From: an uncultured Eubacteriales bacterium
GTDB lineage: Bacteria; Bacillota; Clostridia; UMGS1883
DNA length: 5,770 nucleotides
Direction: 5' to 3'
Assembly (NCBI GenBank): GCA_905195005.1
Contig: CAJJUC010000150.1
Location: forward strand, 1-5,770
The first letter of the stretch is position 1. The number at the start of each line of letters is the position of its first letter. The translations under genes were made by a program, and so were the position numbers. Positions 1 through 5,537 of the stretch are shown one piece after another. A model generated the notes under the pieces. That model saw nothing but the letters and a program-made list of their open reading frames with translations, made no database searches and was not told where the DNA came from.

Positions 1-297
1 GGGCTCAGCGGAGTCGGTGACCTTATTGTGACGTGCACCTCAATGCACAGCCGCAACCGCCGTGCAGGAATACTCATCGGCAAGGGAAAAAGCCTTGACG
101 AAGCGCTCAAAGAGGTTCATATGACGGTTGAAGGCGTTTACGCAACGCGTGCCGCATATGCTCTTTCCCAAAAATACAACGTTGAAATTCCGATAACCGA
201 AGCGGCATACAATGTTTTGTTCAACGGAACGGATCCGCGCACGGCAGTTAACATGCTGATGACGCGCGGCCGCAAAAGCGAGGCTGATATACTGTGA
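1..297 (+). CDS. gpsA: Glycerol-3-phosphate dehydrogenase [NAD(P)+], C-terminal part (5' truncated by window edge)
   Basis: This is the last 98 codons of GpsA, the cytosolic enzyme that reduces dihydroxyacetone phosphate to sn-glycerol 3-phosphate with NAD(P)H, the backbone precursor of phospholipids. The frame is open from base 1 to a TGA at 295-297. It opens with the family's hallmark GLSGVGDLIVTCTS followed by SRNRRAG (bases 46-69), then the VEGVYAT segment and PITEAAYNVLFNG near the end, all in the order of the C-terminal helical, substrate-binding domain. Family members run about 330-340 residues, so roughly 235 residues including the Rossmann nucleotide-binding domain lie left of the window. 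The stop overlaps the GTG start of the next gene by 4 bp, which suggests translational coupling. The identification is secure from motifs; the choice between NADH and NADPH cannot be seen because the N-terminus is missing. Confidence 0.96.
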   Translation, partial: GLSGVGDLIVTCTSMHSRNRRAGILIGKGKSLDEALKEVHMTVEGVYATRAAYALSQKYNVEIPITEAAYNVLFNGTDPRTAVNMLMTRGRKSEADIL

Positions 298-1463
298 AAA
301 CGGCAATCATCGGCGGCGGAGCATCGGGAATGACCGCCGCCGTTTTTTCGGCGCGAAACGGTAAAAAAGTTACCGTTTTCGAGCGCAGTGACAGAATTTT
401 AAAAAAGCTGCTTGCAACCGGCAACGGCAGGTGCAATCTTTCAAATGAGGACATTTCCGCAGAGTTTTACATAACCTCCTCCCCTAAAACCGCGGAGGGG
501 ATACTGCGCCGTTTTTCCGCACGGGAGGAAAGCGAATTTTTCGCCTCGCTCGGGATTCCGTTCGCTTGCGAGGACGGGCGAATTTATCCGCGCAGCAAAA
601 GAGCCGCCGCCGTTTCGGACGCGCTTAGATTTGAAGCGGACAAGCTCGGCGTCAGGATAAAAACAAACGCATATATTAAGGAAATCCGCCCCGAAAGAGC
701 GGCAAAACTATGTTTCCGCATACTCGGGGAAAGCTTTGACCGCGTTATCATCGCCTGCGGCGGCTCTGCCGCGCCGATGTTCGGCACGGACGGAAACGCC
801 TTTAAGCTGCTGCAATCCGTCGGGCACACGATTCATGCGCCGCGCCCGATGCTTGTTCCTCTTAAAACGCGCGAAAATACTGCGCAGATTAAGGGTATCC
901 GCGCCGCATGCACAGTTTCGGCGAACGGACGCTCGGAGCAGGGAGAGGTTCAGTTCACTGATTACGGGCTTTCGGGCATCGCCGTCATGCAGCTTTCATC
1001 ACTGTTTGACGGCAGAGCTATGCCGGTTTCAATTGACCTTATTCCCGAAACAGGGCTTTCGGAGCTTCAAAATGAGCTTGCAAGCCGCGCCGCCATGCTC
1101 CAAAGCCGCACCGCCGAGGATTTTATGACTGGCGTTATTCACAAAACGCTTTTTCGCTATATTCTCGGCCGCTGCAAAATTCCGCCGCATATATTATGCG
1201 GACAATTGCAGGGCGGAGAACTCGCGCTCATCGCAAAAATGCTGAAATCGCTCGATTTCACAGCCGTTGACACCTGCGGATTTTCAACTGCGCAGACGAC
1301 GCGCGGCGGCGCAGAACTTTCGGAATTTTCCCCGTCCACGCTTGAATCGAAAAAATGCGGCGGTATTTTCTGCGTTGGTGAAGCGCTTGACTGTGCCGGA
1401 CTTTGCGGAGGGTATAATCTGCACTGGGCATGGCTCACCGGTTATCTTGCCGGAAATGCTTAG
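294..1463 (+). CDS. HI0933/BaiN-type NAD(P)/FAD-dependent oxidoreductase
   Basis: This is a 389-residue flavoprotein of the HI0933-like family (YhiN, BaiN, 'aminoacetone oxidase family FAD-binding enzyme'). The N-terminus carries the dinucleotide-binding loop GGGASG (residues 7-12) with an acidic residue closing the second strand (VFE, 28-30). The family signature LLATGNGRCNLSN follows at 39-51. The C-terminus has the second FAD-contact block, GIFCVGEALDCAGLCGGYN, then LHWAW..GYLAG (about 357-387). Length fits the usual 390-420. The GTG start at 294 is chosen because it puts MKTAII directly before the Rossmann glycines; a GAGG sits at 280-283, ten bases upstream, inside gpsA. It has no signal peptide or membrane segment, so it should be cytosolic. 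Some relatives (BaiN) reduce bile-acid intermediates, but the family is broad and no substrate should be assigned. Co-transcription with gpsA is inferred from the 4-bp overlap. Confidence 0.93.
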   Translation: MKTAIIGGGASGMTAAVFSARNGKKVTVFERSDRILKKLLATGNGRCNLSNEDISAEFYITSSPKTAEGILRRFSAREESEFFASLGIPFACEDGRIYPRSKRAAAVSDALRFEADKLGVRIKTNAYIKEIRPERAAKLCFRILGESFDRVIIACGGSAAPMFGTDGNAFKLLQSVGHTIHAPRPMLVPLKTRENTAQIKGIRAACTVSANGRSEQGEVQFTDYGLSGIAVMQLSSLFDGRAMPVSIDLIPETGLSELQNELASRAAMLQSRTAEDFMTGVIHKTLFRYILGRCKIPPHILCGQLQGGELALIAKMLKSLDFTAVDTCGFSTAQTTRGGAELSEFSPSTLESKKCGGIFCVGEALDCAGLCGGYNLHWAWLTGYLAGNA

Positions 1464-1484
1464 TCTGTTATGCCTATAATAAAT

Positions 1485-1490
1485 GAGGGA
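1485..1490 (+). promoter_or_regulatory. Ribosome binding site that decides the start of the COG2509-type gene
   Basis: GAGGGA lies just after an in-frame ATG at 1483 and 4-6 bases before the next ATG at 1495. It can only serve the ATG at 1495. The bases before 1483 (a TATAAT-like stretch) contain no purine-rich site. This makes 1495 the likely true start. Confidence 0.75.
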
Positions 1491-1494
1491 TTGT

Positions 1495-3057
1495 ATGCTT
1501 AGAATCAATGATTTGAAATTACCGATAAAATATACGGAGAAAGATATCCGCACCGCCGTTAAGAAAAAGCTCGGAATCGGCGATTACGATATTTTATCCG
1601 TCTCCGTTATAAAGGATTCCGTGGACGCGCACCGCCGCAGCGCCGTTTGCCGCTCTGTCTGCGCGGCTGTTAAGCTTCGCGGCGAGCAGCGTTTTTCGGG
1701 TATCGGCGGCGTTATGCCGTACAGAAAATATGAGTATGAATATCCGCCGGCATCGCGCCTTGAAAAGCGTCCGGTGGTTGTCGGTGCAGGACCGTGCGGA
1801 CTTTTTGCCGCGCTTGTTCTTGCAAGCTGCGGCGCGCGCCCCGTTATTCTTGAACGCGGACTGACGGTTGACATGCGCGTTGAAAAGGTGAACGCGTTTT
1901 TCACAGAACGGCAGCTCGACACCGAATGCAACATTCAGTTTGGCGAGGGCGGCGCAGGCGCTTTTTCGGACGGAAAGCTCAACACCGGTATAAAGGACGG
2001 GCGCATCCGCAAGGTGCTTGACGAATTTGTCGGCTGCGGCGCACCTGAGGAAATTCTTCGTGACGGGAAGCCGCACATCGGAACGGACAGGCTGCGCGGC
2101 GTGATAACAAATCTCCGTAAGAAAATAATATCGCTCGGCGGGGAATTTCTGTTTTCATGCAGGCTTGACGATATTATTATTGAAAAAGGCGCAGTCCGCG
2201 CAGTGAAAACAACGAGCGGTATAATCGAAACGAACGCGCTTGTCCTTGCAATCGGTCACAGTGCGCGTGACACGTTTGAAATGCTTCACCGCCGCGGACT
2301 TCCCATGGAAAGAAAAAGCTTTTCCGTCGGCGTTCGTATCGAGCACCCTCAATCATTTATTAACGATGCTCTTTACCATAAATTTGCACCGCTGCTGCCG
2401 CCGGCTGATTACAAGGCAGCGGTGCACCTGCCCGGCGGACGCGGAGTGTATACCTTCTGCATGTGCCCGGGCGGCAGCGTTGTTGCCGCCGCAAGCGAGC
2501 AGTGCAGCGTTGTCACAAACGGGATGAGCAACCTCGCGCGTGACGGGAAAAATGCAAACAGCGCCGTGCTTGTCAGCATTCTTCCGACTGATTTTGGCGG
2601 TGATGACGTTTTCGCCGGTATGCACTTTCAGCGCAGGCTCGAAAAAGCTGCGTTTTATATGGGCGGCGCCGATTACAGCGCACCCGTTCAGGCCGTTGCC
2701 GATTTTCTGCGCGGTCAGAAAACCATGTCACTCGGAAAGGTTGAGCCGACATATCCAATCGGAATCCGCTTTTCGCAGATTGGGAAGCTTTTCCCCGATT
2801 TTGTCACCGATGCACTGCGCAGCGGACTTTTGGGTCTTGACCGCAAAATCCGCGGTTTCGCCATGGACGACGCTGTTTTAACTGCCGTTGAAAGCCGCTC
2901 CTCCTCCCCCGTTCGGATTCTGCGCGGTGAGGATATGCAGTCATCGGTGCGCGGAATATATCCCTGCGGTGAGGGCGCAGGCTATGCGGGCGGAATTATG
3001 AGCGCTGCCGTTGACGGGCTGCGCGCGGCCGAGGCTGTGCTCGGTAAACCCCGATAA
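1495..3057 (+). CDS. COG2509-type FAD-dependent dehydrogenase
   Basis: This is a flavoprotein of about 520 residues from the uncharacterised FAD-dependent dehydrogenase family COG2509. Numbering from the ATG at 1495, it has an N-terminal alpha/beta domain (about 1-85) opening MLRINDLKLP, as family members do. A Rossmann loop VVGAGPCGLFAA follows (95-106) with ILERG at the end of the second strand (118-122). The very characteristic block FGEGGAGAFSDGKLNT is at 149-164, SVGVRIEHP lies mid-protein, and the FAD-binding C-terminal motif GIYPCGEGAGYAGGI sits near the end. An upstream in-frame ATG at 1483 would add MRDC but has no ribosome binding site. The protein looks cytosolic and its substrate is unknown. 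It sits 31 bp after the preceding flavoprotein gene with no terminator between, so the two are probably co-transcribed. Its last 62 bp are also read on the other strand as the end of ylbJ. Confidence 0.93.
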   Translation: MLRINDLKLPIKYTEKDIRTAVKKKLGIGDYDILSVSVIKDSVDAHRRSAVCRSVCAAVKLRGEQRFSGIGGVMPYRKYEYEYPPASRLEKRPVVVGAGPCGLFAALVLASCGARPVILERGLTVDMRVEKVNAFFTERQLDTECNIQFGEGGAGAFSDGKLNTGIKDGRIRKVLDEFVGCGAPEEILRDGKPHIGTDRLRGVITNLRKKIISLGGEFLFSCRLDDIIIEKGAVRAVKTTSGIIETNALVLAIGHSARDTFEMLHRRGLPMERKSFSVGVRIEHPQSFINDALYHKFAPLLPPADYKAAVHLPGGRGVYTFCMCPGGSVVAAASEQCSVVTNGMSNLARDGKNANSAVLVSILPTDFGGDDVFAGMHFQRRLEKAAFYMGGADYSAPVQAVADFLRGQKTMSLGKVEPTYPIGIRFSQIGKLFPDFVTDALRSGLLGLDRKIRGFAMDDAVLTAVESRSSSPVRILRGEDMQSSVRGIYPCGEGAGYAGGIMSAAVDGLRAAEAVLGKPR

Positions 3058-3982
3058 TTCCCTTGCAAGCCAAAACTGCCAAAATCACGGTCAGCACAAG
3101 CGCAAAAACATATGTGTCGCAGCAGTAAATATACATCAGCGAAAAGCTGATAATTGCCATAAACACGCGCCCGATATAATATTTTTTCATAGAGAATTTT
3201 CCTCCGCACAGCGCCGATGCCTGAAAATGAACGCTCAGCCCTCCCCATGAAAGCAGCGCCGCCGCTGCCGGGAGCGCCGAAGAGCCGCCGCGTGAAAGTC
3301 CGCGCAGTCCGCAGGTTACTTCAATTATCCCTGCCAAAACCGCGTTGTCGGTCGGAAGAAGATTTATTATCGCGCTGAACGTTATCACGAAAACGCAAAC
3401 CGTGCCCATTGCGCATGCGCTTGATACGGCGCAATCGGATATAAGCCTGCCTGCCGGGGGCTTATTTTTTCTGTAAAACTCCCATTCGCCGCGCAGCGCC
3501 TTGCATTCGCCTTCTCCTCCGCCGGCAGCCGCGCAGATAAGCGAGCTTATAACAAGCATTATGTAAAGCGCCGCACCGGCACGGGCGTCCGAAAAAAATC
3601 CTATGCCGACAGTTCCGATAACAAACAGCGGTCCTGCGTTATTGCAGAAAGCAAGCAGCCTTTCCGCCTCGGTTTTCGAAATCTGCCCCTCCGCAAAGCT
3701 GTCGAAAACTGCGCGCGCGCCCGCGCCGTAGCCGCCGATAAGTCCCGTTAAAAGGCACACGCAGCCGCTGCTGCCGATCCCCGTAAGCGGCGATATGATT
3801 TTTGATAAAATGCTTCCGAGCGGACGTGAAAATCCGCTTTTTATCAGGCAGGACGACACAAGCATGAACGGCAGAAGCGATGGGATAACGGCATTTATGC
3901 AAAGCGCCGCGCCGCTTGCCGCACCCGATATAACCTTATCGGGGAAAAGCGCAAATGCCGCGCAAATCACAAAAAACAGCAC
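2996..3982 (-). CDS. ylbJ: Sporulation integral membrane protein YlbJ
   Basis: This is a 328-residue polytopic membrane protein with about eight to ten hydrophobic segments. It resembles YlbJ, a nucleoside-recognition/gate-domain protein needed for spore formation in Bacillus and expressed in the mother cell. Diagnostic stretches are INAVIPSLLPFMLVSS (30-44), GLIGGYGAGARAV (80-92), then GQISKTEAERLLAFCNNAGPL (99-119) and VIGTVGIGFF (121-130). A second gate-like half follows at about 183-215. It starts with GTG at 3980-3982, supported by GGGAGGG at 3990-3996 after a 7-A spacer. Known YlbJ proteins are nearer 400 residues, so this is a short version, with a brief soluble loop at about 155-180. 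Family members usually have proline in the GYPxGA loop; here it reads GYGAGA. The last 19 residues (310-328) are encoded antisense to the COG2509-type gene and are arginine-rich. It lies 14 bp after yqfC and is likely co-transcribed with it. The transported or sensed molecule is not known. Confidence 0.9.
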   Translation of the reverse strand: MLFFVICAAFALFPDKVISGAASGAALCINAVIPSLLPFMLVSSCLIKSGFSRPLGSILSKIISPLTGIGSSGCVCLLTGLIGGYGAGARAVFDSFAEGQISKTEAERLLAFCNNAGPLFVIGTVGIGFFSDARAGAALYIMLVISSLICAAAGGGEGECKALRGEWEFYRKNKPPAGRLISDCAVSSACAMGTVCVFVITFSAIINLLPTDNAVLAGIIEVTCGLRGLSRGGSSALPAAAALLSWGGLSVHFQASALCGGKFSMKKYYIGRVFMAIISFSLMYIYCCDTYVFALVLTVILAVLACKGIIGVYRAQPRPRAARQRQRS

Positions 3983-3989
3983 TTTTTTT

Positions 3990-3996
3990 CCCTCCC
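3990..3996 (-). promoter_or_regulatory. Strong ribosome binding site of ylbJ, abutting the yqfC stop codon
   Basis: On the minus strand the yqfC stop TGA (3999-3997) is followed at once by GGGAGGG, seven A residues and the GTG start of ylbJ. The strong Shine-Dalgarno match fixes the GTG as the start and suggests that ribosomes ending yqfC can reload on ylbJ. Confidence 0.8.
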
Positions 3997-4266
3997 TCAG
4001 ATAAACTCAATTCGTATAATGCTTCCCGTAACGCACACATTTTCATCGGTAACGCTTGTGAGCACAAGGTCGCTTCCGTCGACTTTTATAATTCCGGCTC
4101 GCGTATTCAGTTTAAGCGAATTTTCGTCATAATCGAGAATACCGCGCAGATTTTCAACATTAAGCTCACTGCTGCCGACAAGCTCTATCCGCGGCAGGTC
4201 GCAAACCGCGTCAAGCGGAACGTCAAGCGCCTCACTCACGCGCACCGCCCTGTTCTTTTTCGCCAT
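3997..4266 (-). CDS. yqfC: Sporulation protein YqfC (YabP/YqfC family)
   Basis: This is a small protein of 89 residues from the YabP/YqfC family. In Bacillus, yqfC is a sigma-E-dependent gene next to yqfD; its biochemical role is not established. Visible family features are LDVPLDAVCDLPRIELVG near the N-terminus, followed by ENLRGILDYDENSLKLNT and GIIKVDGSDLVLTSV, a regular beta-rich pattern, then GSIIRIEFI at the end. There is no membrane segment. An in-frame ATG at 4281 would give 94 residues. I prefer 4266 because GGGGG (4274-4278) is spaced 7 bases before it, whereas 4281 has only a weak AGAGA touching it and would leave almost no leader after the predicted promoter. The gene is divergent from yqfD and is followed 14 bp later by ylbJ, which is unlike the usual yqfC-yqfD-phoH order. 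Confidence 0.88.
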   Translation of the reverse strand: MAKKNRAVRVSEALDVPLDAVCDLPRIELVGSSELNVENLRGILDYDENSLKLNTRAGIIKVDGSDLVLTSVTDENVCVTGSIIRIEFI

Positions 4267-4291
4267 ATATATTGCCCCCATTCTCTATAAA

Positions 4292-4320
4292 AGGTTATGC
4301 CGCAAACCGCGGAAACATAC
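4292..4320 (-). promoter_or_regulatory. Possible sigma-E-type promoter for yqfC-ylbJ
   Basis: Reading the minus strand, GTATGTT (4320-4314) matches 5 of 7 positions of the sigma-E -35 consensus KMATATT. After a 14-base spacer, CATAACCT (4299-4292) matches 6 of 8 positions of the -10 consensus CATACAHT. Transcription would begin near 4285, giving a leader of about 19 bases to the ATG at 4266. This is a fair but not strong match, made more credible by the sporulation genes it would drive. Confidence 0.45.
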
Positions 4321-4323
4321 AAT
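4293..4323 (+). promoter_or_regulatory. Probable sigma-E-type promoter for yqfD-phoH
   Basis: CATACAAT at 4316-4323 is a perfect match to the sigma-E -10 consensus known from Bacillus mother-cell genes. The -35 side is weak: GGTTATG at 4293-4299 matches 4 of 7 positions with a 16-base spacer, slightly long. The predicted start near 4330 falls just before the ribosome binding site (4331-4338), so the leader would be about 17 bases. yqfD is a known sigma-E target in Bacillus, which supports the call. Confidence 0.6.
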
Positions 4324-4330
4324 ATTTATT

Positions 4331-4338
4331 GAGAGGGG
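4331..4338 (+). promoter_or_regulatory. Ribosome binding site of yqfD
   Basis: GAGAGGGG ends eight bases before the ATG at 4347 and fixes it as the start. There is no competing in-frame start with a comparable site. Confidence 0.75.
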
Positions 4339-4346
4339 CTGTTTAA

Positions 4347-5537
4347 ATGGTTTCGGATATAATCAGATGCATCAAAGGGTGCTGCGAAATAAAGGTCAGC
4401 GGAAGATTTCCCGAGAGAATACTCAATGCCGCGGCAGGAAAAGGAGTTTTTGTCGAAAACGTGACTAAAACACCCGACGGTGCGCTTTGGTTTTCCGTCA
4501 GCCGCCGCGGCTGCGGCGAGCTTTGCGCCGACGTTCCCGAGGGGCTTGATATAACGGTTGAAAAACGCTTCGGACTGCCTTTTTTTCTGCGCCGCCACCG
4601 CCGCAGGGTTCTGCTTTTTTTCATGCCTGCCGCGGTGATTTTGTCGCTCTTTGTATCATCGCTCTTTATCTGGAACGTCCGCATAGTCGGCGGAAATAAG
4701 GCGCTCAGAGCGGAGGTAAGAGATGTGCTTGAGAAAAACGGCGTTTACCGCGGTGCATTAAAGCACAAAATTGACCGCTACGGCGTGAAAAACGCGGCAA
4801 TCTGCTCCGTTGACGGCCTTTCCTGGCTTTGGGTTGATATTAAGGGAACAACGGCAACGGTGAAAATCCATGCGCGCACCGCCGTGCCGAAGCTTGCCGA
4901 AATAAAAGAGCCTGCAAACGTTATCGCAACGGAAAACTGCGTTATCGAGCAAATGCAGGTTTTCTGCGGCAGGGAGCTTGTTTCACCCGGCATGACGGTT
5001 GAAAAGGGCAGCGTTATAATAACGGGCGTTCTTACAAGCGAAAACGAGCTTGTGCCGACGTATTACCGCCACGCGTGCGGAATTGTGCGCGGCCGTGTCT
5101 GGCGTGAAAAGACCTTCAGCGTTCCGAAAACGAAATCCGTTAAAACTCCGACCGGGAGGCAAAAAAACGTTTACACCGCATCAATAAAAAAAAATATTAA
5201 TTTTTCATTAAACAGTGGAATTTCATATACAGAATATGATAAAATAAGAGAAAAGATAAAATTGCCGCTCGTGCCCGTCACCTTTTCGCGCACAACATAC
5301 CGTGAGGTGACGGTTGAAAACATTCCGAACGACACGGAGGCGGAAATCGCAAAGCTAAAAAAAAGCTTTGAAAAATCGCTTGTAAAAAAAGGCGGCGACT
5401 GTGAAATTGCGGACGTTTCCGCGCAGATTGAAGATCGCGGCTCATGCCTGTCGGTTAAGCTGACGGCGGAAATGCTGATGAGGATAGATAAGGAAGTGCC
5501 TGTTGATACGGAGGAACATAATGGAGAAAACATATGA
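4347..5537 (+). CDS. yqfD: Sporulation membrane protein YqfD (stage IV type)
   Basis: This is a 396-residue protein of the YqfD family, which is conserved in endospore formers and made in the mother cell. Length matches Bacillus YqfD (about 400). Residues 1-80 form a soluble N-terminal region starting VSDIIRCIKGCCEIKVSGRFPERILN. A basic patch LRRHRRR (81-87) precedes one strong membrane segment (88-109). A large C-terminal domain follows, opening WNVRIVGGNKA with DVLEKNGVYRG (126-136) and the family's VSPGMTVEKGSVIITG repeat-like turn (212-227). The basic patch before the helix predicts a cytoplasmic N-terminus and the large domain on the far side. In the mother cell this could be the space next to the forespore, which is an inference. 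Codons 277-306 are locally AT-rich with 7-A and 9-A runs, but the frame is intact. The gene overlaps phoH by 17 bp. Confidence 0.93.
   Translation: MVSDIIRCIKGCCEIKVSGRFPERILNAAAGKGVFVENVTKTPDGALWFSVSRRGCGELCADVPEGLDITVEKRFGLPFFLRRHRRRVLLFFMPAAVILSLFVSSLFIWNVRIVGGNKALRAEVRDVLEKNGVYRGALKHKIDRYGVKNAAICSVDGLSWLWVDIKGTTATVKIHARTAVPKLAEIKEPANVIATENCVIEQMQVFCGRELVSPGMTVEKGSVIITGVLTSENELVPTYYRHACGIVRGRVWREKTFSVPKTKSVKTPTGRQKNVYTASIKKNINFSLNSGISYTEYDKIREKIKLPLVPVTFSRTTYREVTVENIPNDTEAEIAKLKKSFEKSLVKKGGDCEIADVSAQIEDRGSCLSVKLTAEMLMRIDKEVPVDTEEHNGENI

Noticed and set aside
480..501. TCCCCT...AGGGGA inverted repeat in the HI0933-type gene.
   Set aside because: A 6-bp stem with a 10-base loop, fully inside a conserved coding region and without a T tract; it is expected by chance.
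736..1128. 130-codon open frame on the plus strand inside the HI0933-type gene.
   Set aside because: It is rich in Arg, Ser and Pro, has no family resemblance or ribosome binding site, and overlaps a well-supported flavoprotein; it is a shadow frame.
1475..1480. Perfect TATAAT between the two flavoprotein genes, as a possible promoter for the second.
   Set aside because: No acceptable -35 lies 16-18 bases upstream (the nearest TTGCCG is 22 bases away), and transcription from it would begin near 1487, inside the ribosome binding site for the ATG at 1495.
1483..1494. Upstream ATG at 1483 as the start of the COG2509-type protein.
   Set aside because: No ribosome binding site precedes it, the GAGGGA lies after it, and family proteins begin at the equivalent of MLRIN.
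3029..3044. CCGAG...CTCGG hairpin near the end of the COG2509-type gene as a terminator.
   Set aside because: The stem is only 5 bp with a 6-base loop and no following T tract, and it lies within coding sequence on both strands.
4267..4281. Upstream ATG at 4281 as the yqfC start.
   Set aside because: It has no spaced Shine-Dalgarno and would leave a leader of only a few bases after the predicted promoter; the ATG at 4266 has GGGGG at proper spacing.
5235..5240. TATGAT in the AT-rich part of yqfD as an internal promoter for phoH.
   Set aside because: There is no recognisable -35 at the right distance; AT-rich coding DNA commonly produces such -10 look-alikes.
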